Numbered from the stretch's first letter, positions 50,161 to 59,635 are shown. The stretch: 64,000 nt of DNA from Jatrophihabitans sp. (GCA_036389035.1 DASVQQ010000033.1:1-64000), one strand, 5' to 3'. Numbers and translations are program-made. Notes: generated from the sequence alone by a model not told the origin.

Positions 50161-51330
50161 TCAGCGCAACGACTCGTACAGCCCCACCGTCCGGGCCGCG
50201 ATCGCGTCCCAGCCGTACTCGCCGACCGCGCGTTCCCGCCCGGCCAGCCCCATCGCGCGCAGCCGTCGCGGATCGGCGAGCAGCTCGTTGACGGCCGCGG
50301 CGAAGCCGGCCTCGAACTCCTTCGGATCCGCGGCGTAGTCCACCAGCAGGCCGGTCTCGCCCTCGACCACCACGTCGGGGATGCCGCCGACCCGGGAGGC
50401 CACCACGGCGGTCTGGCAGGCCATCGCCTCGAGATTGACGATGCCCTGCGGCTCGTAGATCGAGGGGCACAGGAAGAGGTCGGCGGCGCTGAGCAGTTGC
50501 AGCAGCTGCTCGCGCGGCAGCATCTCCTGGATCCAGACCACACCCTCGCGGCCGGCCTGCAGCCGCTGGACGGCCTCGGTGATCTCGGCGGCCAGCTCGG
50601 GGGTGTCCGGAGCGCCGGCGCACAGCGCCAGTTGCACCCCCGGGGTGAAGTCGGCGGCGGCCGCGACCAGGTGCCCGACGCCCTTCTGCCGGGTGATCCG
50701 GCCGACGAACAGCGCGATCGGGCGGTCCGGGTCCAACCCGTAGCGCTGCAGCACGTCGCGGCCGGGCACCGGCGCGTAGAGCTCGGTGTCGATGCCGTTG
50801 GGGATCACGTGCACCCGGGAGGGCTCCAGCGCCGGGTAGGCGGAAAGGATGTCGGCCCGCATCCCGTTGCTGACCGCCACCACCGCCGCGGCCGCCTCGT
50901 AGGCGCTGCGCTCGGCCCAGGAGGAGATCCGGTAACCGCCGCCGAGCTGCTCGGCCTTCCACGGCCGCAGCGGCTCCAGCGAGTGCGCGGTCACCACGTG
51001 CGGGATGTCGTACATCATCGAGGCCAGGTAACCGGCCAGGTTGGCGTACCAGGTGTGCGAGTGCACCAGGTCCGCGACCGGCCGGCCGTCAGACATCAGA
51101 CCGGCCGCGATCTCCAGGTCGACGCCCAGGGTGGCCAGCGCCGGGTTGGCCGAGGCCAGCCCCGGCGGTGTCCGGTAGGCGTGCACGTCCGGCTCGTCGC
51201 GCTCGGCTCCGAAGCAGTGCACCTCGACGTCGATCAGCTTGCGCAACTCGCGGGCCAGGAACTCGATGTGGACGCCGGCCCCGCCGTACACCTCGGGCGG
51301 GTACTCACGGCTGATCAGGGCTGCGCGCAT
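50161..51330 (-). CDS. glgM: Glycogen synthase-type glycosyltransferase (GlgA/GlgM)
   Basis: The protein of about 389 residues has the N-terminal glycogen-synthase segment REYPPEVYGGAGVHIEFLA, the acceptor loop and C-terminal PSIYEPQGIVNLEAMA (E-x7-E nucleotide-sugar motif). Actinobacterial homologues make maltose-1-phosphate from ADP-glucose for the GlgE pathway. It is divergent from glgC, as usual. ATG 51330 was chosen over a GTG three codons upstream. Confidence 0.88.
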   Translation of the reverse strand: MRAALISREYPPEVYGGAGVHIEFLARELRKLIDVEVHCFGAERDEPDVHAYRTPPGLASANPALATLGVDLEIAAGLMSDGRPVADLVHSHTWYANLAGYLASMMYDIPHVVTAHSLEPLRPWKAEQLGGGYRISSWAERSAYEAAAAVVAVSNGMRADILSAYPALEPSRVHVIPNGIDTELYAPVPGRDVLQRYGLDPDRPIALFVGRITRQKGVGHLVAAAADFTPGVQLALCAGAPDTPELAAEITEAVQRLQAGREGVVWIQEMLPREQLLQLLSAADLFLCPSIYEPQGIVNLEAMACQTAVVASRVGGIPDVVVEGETGLLVDYAADPKEFEAGFAAAVNELLADPRRLRAMGLAGRERAVGEYGWDAIAARTVGLYESLR

Positions 51331-51409
51331 GCATAGCACGCTAGCGGGAGCGCGCGCACTGCCTGAACGGCAGGTGTGACACAGCTGGCAATCCCGCTAG
51401 GGTGGCGAT

Positions 51410-52630
51410 ATGGCTCCAGGCGTGCGAGTACTCGGCATCGTGCTGGCCGGCGGTGAGGGAAAGCGGTTGTGGCCCCTTACCGCGGACCGGGCCAAGCCCG
51501 CTGTGCCCTTCGGGGGTAACTACCGGCTGGTCGACTTCGTGCTCTCCAACATGGTGAACGCGGGCTTCCTGCGGATCTGCGTGCTGACCCAGTACAAGTC
51601 GCACTCACTGGACCGTCACATCACCCAGACCTGGCGGATGTCGCAGTTGCTGGGCAACTACGTGACCCCGGTGCCGGCCCAGCAGCGGCTGGGCCCGCGC
51701 TGGTACACCGGCAGCGCCGACGCGATCCTGCAGTCGATGAACCTGATCACCGACGACAAGCCGACCCATATCGCCGTCTTCGGCGCCGACCACGTGTACC
51801 GGATGGACCCCAAGCAGATGCTGGACCGGCACATCGAGTCCGGCTGCGGGGTCACCGTGGCCGGCATCCGGGTGCCGCGCGAGCAGGCCGACCAGTTCGG
51901 CGTGATCGACGCCGACGCCAAGGGCAAGGTGCTGCAGTTCTTGGAGAAGCCGGCCGACCCGCCCGGCCTGCCGGATGACCCGGACGTCAGCTACGCCTCG
52001 ATGGGCAACTACATCTTCACCACCGAAGCGCTGGTCGAGGCGCTGCGGGCCGACGCCGAGGACCCTACCTCGGTGCACGACATGGGCGGCTCGATCATGC
52101 CCTGGATGGTGGAACGCGGTCGAGCGTCCGTGTACGACTTCCAGGACAACGACATCCCCGGGTCCGAGGAGCGCGACCGCGGCTACTGGCGCGATGTCGG
52201 GACCATGGACGCCTACTACGACGCCAACATGGACCTGGTCAGCGTCCATCCGATCTTCAACCTCTACAACGCGCAGTGGCCGATCTACACCTTTCACGAG
52301 CAGCTGCCGCCGGCCAAGTTCGTCGACGGCGGCCTGGCCCAGGAGTCGATCGTCGGCGCCGGCGCGATCATCTCCGGCTCCACGGTGCGCGGCAGCGTGC
52401 TGTCGCCGAACGTCAAGATCCGCAACGGCGCCTACGTCGAGGGCTCGGTGATCATGGACAACGTGGTGATCGGCGAGGGCGCGGTGGTTCGCCGGGCCAT
52501 CCTGGACAAGAACGTGGTGGTCGCCCCGGGCGCCCACATCGGCGTGGATCTGGAATCAGACCGCAGCCGCTACCACGTCTCCGAGAGCGGCGTGGTGGTG
52601 CTCGGCAAGGCCGAGCGGGTCGGGTTTTGA
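51410..52630 (+). CDS. glgC: Glucose-1-phosphate adenylyltransferase
   Basis: The 406-residue protein has nucleotidyltransferase signature LAGGEGKRLWPLTADRAKPA, FGADHVYRMD, the glucose-1-phosphate region FLEKPADPPG, and a left-handed beta-helix C-terminus (SIVGAGAIISGSTVRGSVLS). Makes ADP-glucose for glycogen/GlgM. Divergent from glgM with an 79-base gap. Confidence 0.95.
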   Translation: MAPGVRVLGIVLAGGEGKRLWPLTADRAKPAVPFGGNYRLVDFVLSNMVNAGFLRICVLTQYKSHSLDRHITQTWRMSQLLGNYVTPVPAQQRLGPRWYTGSADAILQSMNLITDDKPTHIAVFGADHVYRMDPKQMLDRHIESGCGVTVAGIRVPREQADQFGVIDADAKGKVLQFLEKPADPPGLPDDPDVSYASMGNYIFTTEALVEALRADAEDPTSVHDMGGSIMPWMVERGRASVYDFQDNDIPGSEERDRGYWRDVGTMDAYYDANMDLVSVHPIFNLYNAQWPIYTFHEQLPPAKFVDGGLAQESIVGAGAIISGSTVRGSVLSPNVKIRNGAYVEGSVIMDNVVIGEGAVVRRAILDKNVVVAPGAHIGVDLESDRSRYHVSESGVVVLGKAERVGF

Positions 52631-52803
52631 GCCTGGCCTGGCCCCGTGCGCGCAGTGCGGCGAAACCGGCTTAGCAGATAAATGGCGCGAGGGCGGTCAC
52701 GGTTGAGTTTCGTAGGAGAGGGTTCTGTCCGCCGTCCTGAGCGGTGGGCCTAGAGTCGCGCCCAAACCATGCCTGTCACTGCGTATCGAAAAGAGAAGTG
52801 AGA

Positions 52804-53703
52804 ATGCGTCGTTCCATCGTCGTCTTCGCCGGACTGGCCGCCGCCAGCTCGCTCGCCCTGGCCGGGTGCGCCGACAATGAGCCCGAGACGCCCACGCCGA
52901 CCACCTCGGCCACCGTGGGCGCGATCAGCAAGGACCAGGCCGCGGCCGACCTGCTGCCGGCCTCGATCAAGTCCTCCGGCAAGCTCATCACCGGCATCAA
53001 CGTGCCCTACGCGCCGAACGAGTACAAGGACCCATCGGGCAAGATCGTCGGCTGGGAGGTGGACCTGCTCAACGCGGTGGCCACCAAGCTCGGCGTCACG
53101 GCGGAACTGCAGGAGTCCGGCTTCGACAACATCATCCCCTCCGTCAAGGCCGGCAAGTTCAACATCGGGATGTCGTCCTTCACCGACAACAAGACCCGTG
53201 AGGCCCAGGTCGACTTCGTCAACTACTACAGCGCCGGCACCCAGTGGGCCGCCCCGGCCGGCAAGACCGTCGACCCGGAGAACGCCTGTGGCATGAAGGT
53301 CGCCGTGCAGGCCACCACCACCCAGGAGACCGACGACCTGCCGGCCAAGAGCAAGGCCTGCACGGCGGCGGGCAAGAAGGCCATCACCATCATCAAGATC
53401 GACAGCCAGGACGCGGTGAACCAGGCGGTGATCCTCGGCCAGGCCGACGCCTTCGCCGCTGACTCGCCGATCACCCAGTACGCCGTCAAGCAGTCCAGCG
53501 GCAAGCTGCAGCTGGCCGGCGACATCTACGGCGCCGCCCCGTACGGCTTCGTGGTGGCCAAGGACGCCGGCAGCCTGAAGCAGGCGCTGCAGAAGGCGGT
53601 CCAGTCGATGATCGATGACGGCACCTACAAGCAGGTCCTGGACAAGTGGGGGGTCGGCGCCGGTGGGCTCACCGAGGCGACCATCAACGGCGCGCAGAGC
53701 TGA
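52804..53703 (+). CDS. Polar amino-acid-binding lipoprotein
   Basis: The 299-residue family 3 solute-binding protein has signal peptide and lipobox (SSLALAGCAD, cysteine about residue 22), then a Thr/Pro-rich linker and the PBPb fold (GWEVDLLNAVATKLGV, NIGMSSFTDNKTREAQVDFV). First gene of an amino-acid ABC importer with permease and ATPase. AGAGAAG precedes the ATG. Confidence 0.92.
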   Translation: MRRSIVVFAGLAAASSLALAGCADNEPETPTPTTSATVGAISKDQAAADLLPASIKSSGKLITGINVPYAPNEYKDPSGKIVGWEVDLLNAVATKLGVTAELQESGFDNIIPSVKAGKFNIGMSSFTDNKTREAQVDFVNYYSAGTQWAAPAGKTVDPENACGMKVAVQATTTQETDDLPAKSKACTAAGKKAITIIKIDSQDAVNQAVILGQADAFAADSPITQYAVKQSSGKLQLAGDIYGAAPYGFVVAKDAGSLKQALQKAVQSMIDDGTYKQVLDKWGVGAGGLTEATINGAQS

Positions 53704-53706
53704 GTC

Positions 53707-54666
53707 GTGGCCGTCTCACACCCTGGGACCGGTGAAGCCGCCGGCACCGCCGAGAGCAGCCCTGAGCTGATCGAGGCGGTGCCGCTGCGGCGGCCCGGCC
53801 GGTGGATCGCGGCCGTGCTGGTGGTGGTGCTCCTCGGCCTGTTCCTCTACGGCGTGGCGACCAACGAGGCCTATGACTGGTCGGCCGTCGGGAAGTACCT
53901 GTTCGACCAGCGGGTCAGCGAGGCGGCGATGATCACGCTGTCGCTGACCGCCCTGGCGATGTTCGGCGCGATCCTGCTCGGAGTGGTGCTTGCGGTGATG
54001 CGGTTGTCACCGAACCCGATCCTGAAGTGGGTGGCCTTCGGCTACCTCTGGATCTTCCGGGGCACCCCGGTGTACGTGCAGCTGGTGTTCTGGGGGCTGC
54101 TGGTCGTCATCTACCCGCGGATCGACCTCGGCGTCCCGTTCGTGCACCAGTTCGCCCACATCGAGACCCAGACCTTCTTCACCTACTACTGGCTGGCCGT
54201 GATCGGGCTGGCCCTCAACGAGGCGGCCTACATGGCCGAGATCGTCCGGGCCGGCATCACCAGCGTGGACGAGGGCCAGGACGAGGCGGCCCGGGCGCTG
54301 GGCATGTCGTGGGGCCAGTCGACGCTGCGGATCGTGCTTCCGCAGGCCATGCGGGTGATCATCCCGCCGACCGGCAACGAGCTGATCTCGATGCTCAAGA
54401 CCACCTCGCTGGTCACCGCGGTGCCCTACACCAAGGAGCTCTACAGCCGCACCCGGGACCTGTCGGTGGAGACCTTCAACCCGATCCCGATGCTGCTGGT
54501 GGCCTCGATCTGGTATTTGTTCTTCACCTCGATCCTGATGGTCGGGCAGTTCTATCTGGAGCGTTACTTCGCCCGGGGGGCCTCGCGCAAGATGTCGGTC
54601 AGGCAGCTGCAAGCGTTGGCGAACGCCCAGCAGGGCCTGGGCACCCACACCGGTGAGACCCGATGA
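53707..54666 (+). CDS. Polar amino-acid ABC transporter permease
   Basis: The 319-residue HisM/GlnP-type permease has an N-terminal cytoplasmic tail and helix (WIAAVLVVVLLGLFLYGVA), core helices from residue 75, FRGTPVYVQLVFWG, and the EAA motif DEGQDEAARALGMSWGQST. GTG start three bases after the lipoprotein stop. Its end overlaps the ATPase ATG. Confidence 0.9.
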   Translation: MAVSHPGTGEAAGTAESSPELIEAVPLRRPGRWIAAVLVVVLLGLFLYGVATNEAYDWSAVGKYLFDQRVSEAAMITLSLTALAMFGAILLGVVLAVMRLSPNPILKWVAFGYLWIFRGTPVYVQLVFWGLLVVIYPRIDLGVPFVHQFAHIETQTFFTYYWLAVIGLALNEAAYMAEIVRAGITSVDEGQDEAARALGMSWGQSTLRIVLPQAMRVIIPPTGNELISMLKTTSLVTAVPYTKELYSRTRDLSVETFNPIPMLLVASIWYLFFTSILMVGQFYLERYFARGASRKMSVRQLQALANAQQGLGTHTGETR

Positions 54667-55427
54667 GCGAGCCGATGGTGCGCAGCGAGCTGGTGTGCAA
54701 GTCCTTCGGCGCGCTGCAGGTGCTCAAGGGCATCTCGCTGACCGTCGAGCGGGGCGAGGTGATGTGCCTGGTCGGGCCGTCCGGCTCGGGAAAGTCCACC
54801 TTCCTGCGCTGCATCAACCACCTGGAGCAGGTGACCGCCGGCCGGCTCTGGGTCGACGGTGAGCTGGTCGGCTACCACGAACGCGGCGGCAAGCTGCACG
54901 AGATGCCGGCCAGGGACGCCGCCCGGCAGCGCCGCGACATCGGGATGGTCTTTCAGAAGTTCAACCTGTTCCCGCACCTGACGGCGCTGGAGAACATCAC
55001 CGAGGCGCCGATCCGGGTGAAGAAGCAGAAGAAGGCGGCAGCCTCGGCCCGGGCGATGGAGTTGCTGGCCCAGGTGGGGCTGTCGGAGAAGGCCAAGGCC
55101 TATCCGGCCCAGCTGTCCGGCGGCCAGCAGCAGCGGGTCGCGATCGCCCGGGCGCTGGCGATGGATCCCAAGCTGATGCTCTTCGACGAGCCGACGTCGG
55201 CGCTGGATCCGGAGCTGGTCGGCGAGGTGCTGGACGTGATGAAGGAGCTGGCCCGCAACGGCATGACCATGATCGTGGTGACCCACGAGATGGGCTTCGC
55301 CCGCGAGGTCGCGGACTCGCTGGTGTTCATGGACGCCGGGGTGGTGGTCGAGTCCGGCAAGCCACGCGAACTGCTGGCCAACCCGCAGCACGAGCGGACC
55401 AAGGCGTTCCTGTCCAAGGTGCTGTGA
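54663..55427 (+). CDS. Polar amino-acid ABC transporter ATPase
   Basis: The 254-residue GlnQ-type ATPase has Walker A GPSGSGKS, Q-loop FQKFNLFPHLT, signature LSGGQQQR, Walker B LMLFDEPTSALDPE and H-loop VTHEMGFA. ATGA overlap with the permease. Completes the importer; downstream comes a flavin oxidase. Confidence 0.95.
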   Translation: MSEPMVRSELVCKSFGALQVLKGISLTVERGEVMCLVGPSGSGKSTFLRCINHLEQVTAGRLWVDGELVGYHERGGKLHEMPARDAARQRRDIGMVFQKFNLFPHLTALENITEAPIRVKKQKKAAASARAMELLAQVGLSEKAKAYPAQLSGGQQQRVAIARALAMDPKLMLFDEPTSALDPELVGEVLDVMKELARNGMTMIVVTHEMGFAREVADSLVFMDAGVVVESGKPRELLANPQHERTKAFLSKVL

Positions 55428-55429
55428 GC

Positions 55430-55513
55430 ATGCCGGGCCACCCGGGCTATCTGGACTGCCCGGGTCACCCGGGCAAGCCGGGCTGCCCGGGCCACCCGGT
55501 CTGTGCTCGATGA
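55430..55513 (+). CDS. Possible 27-residue repeat peptide between ATPase and flavin oxidase
   Basis: An ATG two bases after the ATPase stop opens a 27-codon frame with three PGHP motifs and PGKPGCPG (MPGHPGYLDCPGHPGKPGCP at its start), ending in CAR-TGA that overlaps the oxidase ATG by four bases. The DNA is made of degenerate CCCGGGCCACCCGGG-type repeats, so it may be a small gene, a translational coupler or simply repetitive spacer. No homologue is known to me. Confidence 0.35.
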   Translation: MPGHPGYLDCPGHPGKPGCPGHPVCAR

Positions 55514-56670
55514 GCGAGGTCGGCTGGGACGCCGACCCCGACGTCGCCGGCTGGGCGGGGTTTCCGGCGCTGGAGGCTGAGCTGCGCGCCGACGTGTGCG
55601 TGGTGGGCCTGGGCGGCAGCGGGTTGGCCGCGGTCGGTGAGGCGCTGCGCCGGGGGTTGTCGGTGGTGGGCGTGGACGCCGGCCGGGTGGCAGCGGGCGC
55701 GGCCGGGCGCAACGGCGGCTTCCTGCTCGGCGGGCCGGCCATCAGCGTCCACCGAGCCGGCGCCGGCTGGGGGCCGGGCGCCGCCCTGGAGCTCTATCGC
55801 CAGACCCTGGCCGAGATCGGCGAGCTGGCCGGGCTGCTCGGCCCCCGGGTGGTCCGGCAGGTCGGCTCACTGCGGATCGCCGGGCTGCCCGGTGACCCGG
55901 TGGACCAGGCCGAGCAGGCCGACCGGCAGGCCGAGCTGGCCGACTGCGACGAGCAGTACCGGGTGCTGCGCCGGCACGGCATCGCGGTGCGCCGCTACGA
56001 CGGTGAGCTGGGCGTCGGGCTGTTCCTGCCCGACGACGCGGCGATGAACCCGGCGCGCCGGGCGCTCGGGCTGGCCACCCTGTATTCGACCCGGGCTTCG
56101 TTGTTCGAGAACAGCCCGGTCACCGCGATCAGCTCCGGCCGGGTCCGGACCGCCGGCGGCGCGGTGTCAGCCGGGCTGGTGGTGGTCGCCGTCGACGGCC
56201 GGCTGGAGGTGCTGCTGCCCGAGCTGGCCGGCCGGGTGCGGACCGCGCGGCTGCAGATGCTGGCCACCGAGCCGGTGGCGCCGGGCCGGTTGCCGTGCCC
56301 GGTGTACGGGCGGTGGGGCTATGACTACGCCCAGCAGGATCTCACCGGCCGGCTGTTCGTCGGCGGTGGCCGGGACCGGTTCGTCGAGCAGGAATGGACG
56401 CCGCAGTCGATGCCCACCGCCGGGGTGCAGGCCTGGATCGAGCGGGTCGCGGCCCGGTTCGCCGGCGCCGCGGTGCGGGTCAGCCACCGGTGGGCCGCCT
56501 CGGTCGGCTACACCGCCGACGCCCGCCCGCTGGTGACCCAGGTCCGGCCGGGGGTGGTGGCCTGCGGTGGTTACAACGGCACCGGCAACCTGGTCGGCCC
56601 GATCGCGGCCCGGGCGGCGGTGGCACTGGGCCTGGACGGCGTCGCGCCGCCGGCCTGCTTCAGCAGCTGA
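55510..56670 (+). CDS. FAD-dependent amine oxidase (DAO family)
   Basis: The 386-residue flavoenzyme has Rossmann motif VVGLGGSGLAAVGEALRRG, a second FAD segment AAGAAGRNGGFLLGG like gamma-glutamylputrescine or glycine oxidases, and C-terminal GGYNGTGNLVGPIAARA. Downstream of an amino-acid importer it may oxidise an imported amine or amino acid. It is not closely like the cluster oxidase at 420-1553. ATG 55510 overlaps the small repeat frame. Confidence 0.82.
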   Translation: MSEVGWDADPDVAGWAGFPALEAELRADVCVVGLGGSGLAAVGEALRRGLSVVGVDAGRVAAGAAGRNGGFLLGGPAISVHRAGAGWGPGAALELYRQTLAEIGELAGLLGPRVVRQVGSLRIAGLPGDPVDQAEQADRQAELADCDEQYRVLRRHGIAVRRYDGELGVGLFLPDDAAMNPARRALGLATLYSTRASLFENSPVTAISSGRVRTAGGAVSAGLVVVAVDGRLEVLLPELAGRVRTARLQMLATEPVAPGRLPCPVYGRWGYDYAQQDLTGRLFVGGGRDRFVEQEWTPQSMPTAGVQAWIERVAARFAGAAVRVSHRWAASVGYTADARPLVTQVRPGVVACGGYNGTGNLVGPIAARAAVALGLDGVAPPACFSS

Positions 56671-56738
56671 GCCCGTCCACGCGTAGCGATCTGGACCGCC
56701 CTGGCGACTGAAATCGATACGCGTCCCGTGGATCAGCC

Positions 56739-56771
56739 AGTGGATCAGGAGTGGATCAGGAGTGGATCAGG
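56739..56771. repeat. Three tandem AGTGGATCAGG units
   Basis: Perfect 11-base units at 56739, 56750 and 56761, with a degenerate fourth at 56728-56738. The last unit includes the stop codon of the LysR gene. Located between converging flavin-oxidase and LysR genes. Confidence 0.7.
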
Positions 56772-57666
56772 CCAGCGTGCGGGCGGTGGCCCGGATCGCG
56801 GTCAGGGCAGCGGCGATCAGGCTGTTGTGCGCCGCTGGCCGGTGCAGGGCCAGCACGGCCCGCCGCGGTGAGCGTCCCAGCAGCGGGGTCGGCAGCACGC
56901 CGTCGGTGTCGCTGATGCCCAACCCCGGAACCAGGGCCACCCCGAGGCCGGCCCCGACCAGCCCGCGCACCACCGAGTAGTCGTTGCTGCGAAAGCTGAC
57001 CCTGGGCAGAAAGCCGGCCCGGGCCGCCAGCCGGTCCAGGTTCAGCGCGCCGGGCGAGTCGGCCAGCGGCGCCACCCAGCGCTCGGACGCCAGCGCCGCC
57101 AGCCGCAGCGGGCCGGCGCCGGCCAGCCGGTGTCCGGCCGGCAGCAGCAGGAACAGCGGCTCGCGCAGCAGCTCGGTCTCGGCCAGCCGGCCGGGCCAGC
57201 CGGCCGGCACGGTGTCATAGCGATAGGCCAGTGCCAGGTCGAGCTCACCGGAGAGCAACCGGGGCAGCAGCGCGTCCAGCTCGCCCTCGTCCACCTCGAT
57301 CTCGACGCCCGGACGCTGCTGGCGCAGGGTGGCCAGCGCGGCCGGCAGCAGCCTGGCCGAGGCGGTCGGAAAGCTGCCGATCCGCAACTGGCCGGTCTCG
57401 CCCCGGGCGATCGCGGCCACCTCGCGGTCCAGGCCGGCCAGCAGCGCCAGCACGTCGGCGGCCCGCTCGGCCAGCAGGTGGGCGTGCGCGGTCGGCCGCA
57501 CGCTCTGCGCGCTGCGCTCGAACAGCGCCAGGCCGGTCGCCCGTTCCAGCGCCGACATCTGCTGGGAGACGGCTGAGGGCGTGTAGCGCAGCTCGGCTGC
57601 CGCGCCGGCGTAGGAGCCGGTGGCCAGCACGGTGCGCAGGGTATGCAGCTGATGGGGGGCAAGCAT
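56767..57666 (-). CDS. LysR-family transcriptional regulator
   Basis: The 299-residue regulator has an N-terminal winged helix (HQLHTLRTVLATGSYAGAAA, TPSAVSQQMSALERATGLAL) and a periplasmic-binding-like effector domain (GQLRIGSFPTASARLLPAAL). The closest targets are the convergent amine oxidase/importer or the lactate genes; no operator could be assigned. Confidence 0.9.
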   Translation of the reverse strand: MLAPHQLHTLRTVLATGSYAGAAAELRYTPSAVSQQMSALERATGLALFERSAQSVRPTAHAHLLAERAADVLALLAGLDREVAAIARGETGQLRIGSFPTASARLLPAALATLRQQRPGVEIEVDEGELDALLPRLLSGELDLALAYRYDTVPAGWPGRLAETELLREPLFLLLPAGHRLAGAGPLRLAALASERWVAPLADSPGALNLDRLAARAGFLPRVSFRSNDYSVVRGLVGAGLGVALVPGLGISDTDGVLPTPLLGRSPRRAVLALHRPAAHNSLIAAALTAIRATARTLA

Positions 57667-57729
57667 CAGCGAAGCTTATGCTGCCCCCCGGCGGCCAGCG
57701 ACGGCTGACGGGCGGCGATCGGTCAGCGC

Positions 57730-59451
57730 TCAGGGCACCATCCAGGACAGCACCGGCGTCGCCTGCAGCCCCACGATCAGGCACATCCCGGACAGCAGCA
57801 GCAGGCTCCAGCCGAACATCCGCCGGAACAGGTTGCCCTCCTGGCCGCTCAGGCCCACCGCGCCGGCCGAGATGGTGAGGTTCTGCAACGAGATCATCTT
57901 GCCGACCACCCCGCCGGAGGCGTTGGCGGCAGCCAGCAGTGTCGGGTCCAGCCCGGTCTGCCCGGCAGCCGAGACCTGCAGCGCGCCGAACAGCGAGTTC
58001 GACGAGGTGTCCGAACCGGTCAGGGCCACGCCGAGCCAGCCCAGGATCGGCGACAGTATTGCGAACAGCCCGCCGGCCCCGGCCATCCAGTGGCCCAGGG
58101 TGGTGGCCTGGCCGCTGGCGTTCATCACGAAGGACAGCGCCAGCAGGCAGGTCACCGTGAGGATCGCCCAGCGCAGCTGCGACACCGCCCGGCCGTAGGC
58201 CCGCACGGCCACACCGGGACGGACCCGCAGCACCACCATGGTGAGCAGCCCGGCCAGGAACAGCAGCGATCCGGGCGCCAGCAGCAGGTTGAGCTTGTAG
58301 ATCGGCAGCGACGAGGTCTTGCCCGCCGACGTCAGCAGGTGCAGGCCGGGCCAGTTGAACGTCGTGGTGGCCGAGTCGAGGATCCGGGTGATCGGTGACC
58401 ACTGCGACAGGCTGAAGATCGCGACGATCGCCGCGTACGGCGCGTAAGCGCGCAGGACGTCCGCGCGACTGTCGCTCGCTGCCGCGTTGGCGTCCAGGTT
58501 GGCGCCGTGCACTTCACCACCGGCCAGACCGCCAACTCCTGAACCACCGGCCGGACCGCCAACTTCTGAACCACCGACTGCCGGACCGCCAACGGCCGAG
58601 CCGCTCCGGCCCACCAGGACCGGCGCCGGGGCGGCTACGGTCACCGATCGCCTGCGCACCACCAGCGTCACCACGCCCACACTGACCAGGGCGGCGACGA
58701 TATCGGCCAGCGCGACCGACAGGTAGTTGGCGGTGGCGAACTGGGCCAGGCCGAAGGACAGCCCGCAGGCCAGCGCCGGCCACCACTGCTCCCGCACGCC
58801 CCGGCGACCGTCCACGATCGCGACCACCAGCAGCGGGATGACCACGGCGAGGATGGGCACCTGCCGCCCGGCCATCGCGCCGAGGTCATCGGCCGGCAGG
58901 CCGGTCACCTTGGCCAACGTGGTGATCGGCAGTCCGAGCGGCCCGAACGCGGCCGGCACGGTGTTGGCGACCAGGGCGGTGCTGGCCGCCAGCACCGGCC
59001 GGAACCCCACCGCGAGCAGCATGACGCTGGTGATCGCGACCGGGGTGCCCTGCCCGGCCAGCGCCTCGAGCAGCGAGCCGAAGCAGAACGCGATGACGAT
59101 CGCCTGGATCCGCCGGTCGTCGCTGACCCGGACGAACGATCGCCGCAGCACGTCGAAGTGGCCGGTGCCGACCGTCATCGTGTAGATCCAGATCGCGGTG
59201 GTGAACGTCCACGCGAGCGGGAACAGGCCGAAGGCGCCGCCCTGGGTGGCGGTCAGCAGCGCCTGGTCGACCGGCATCCCATAGGCCGCGACGGCGACCA
59301 GCAGCGCCACCGCCAGTCCGCCCGCCGCGGCCACCCACGCCTTGGCCCGCACGACGCCGAGCAGCACGAACAGCCCGATGATCGGCAACGCCGCGAACAG
59401 CGCGCTCCAGCCGAGTGACCCGGCGACCGGGTCGAGCACCTGCTGATACAT
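57730..59451 (-). CDS. L-lactate permease (LctP/LldP family)
   Basis: The 573-residue membrane protein has many helices, FTTAIWIYTMTVGTGHFDVL and LLEALAGQGTPVAITSVML characteristic of lactate permeases, and C-terminal SNSLFGALQVSAA. A Gly/Val/Ala-rich low-complexity loop of about 50 residues (around 280-325), encoded by roughly 27-base repeats, lies between helices. GAGG precedes the ATG. The neighbour D-lactate dehydrogenase supports a lactate role. Confidence 0.92.
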   Translation of the reverse strand: MYQQVLDPVAGSLGWSALFAALPIIGLFVLLGVVRAKAWVAAAGGLAVALLVAVAAYGMPVDQALLTATQGGAFGLFPLAWTFTTAIWIYTMTVGTGHFDVLRRSFVRVSDDRRIQAIVIAFCFGSLLEALAGQGTPVAITSVMLLAVGFRPVLAASTALVANTVPAAFGPLGLPITTLAKVTGLPADDLGAMAGRQVPILAVVIPLLVVAIVDGRRGVREQWWPALACGLSFGLAQFATANYLSVALADIVAALVSVGVVTLVVRRRSVTVAAPAPVLVGRSGSAVGGPAVGGSEVGGPAGGSGVGGLAGGEVHGANLDANAAASDSRADVLRAYAPYAAIVAIFSLSQWSPITRILDSATTTFNWPGLHLLTSAGKTSSLPIYKLNLLLAPGSLLFLAGLLTMVVLRVRPGVAVRAYGRAVSQLRWAILTVTCLLALSFVMNASGQATTLGHWMAGAGGLFAILSPILGWLGVALTGSDTSSNSLFGALQVSAAGQTGLDPTLLAAANASGGVVGKMISLQNLTISAGAVGLSGQEGNLFRRMFGWSLLLLSGMCLIVGLQATPVLSWMVP

Positions 59452-59498
59452 GGAGTACCTCGGCTTTCACTTCGGAATGCCCCAGCGAGGGAGCAAAT

Positions 59499-59515
59499 AG
59501 ATACCGGAAGTATCT
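59499..59515. promoter_or_regulatory. Candidate operator in the lactate divergent region
   Basis: AGATACCGGAAGTATCT, a perfect inverted repeat with six-base arms and a five-base centre, lies 48 bases upstream of lctP and about 120-135 bases upstream of the divergent gene, in a locally A/T-rich gap. A site of this form could bind a dimeric repressor of the lactate genes. Confidence 0.45.
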
Positions 59516-59635
59516 GACTAGCTCAGCCCACCGGGGCTTTGTCCGAGCGTGCTTGGTTTCCATTAGCATTTCTGATGCTGAAGGCCAGAAGAATTCGTAG
59601 TGCTCACCTTTGTCGACAGCCGCTACCCGGCGAGA

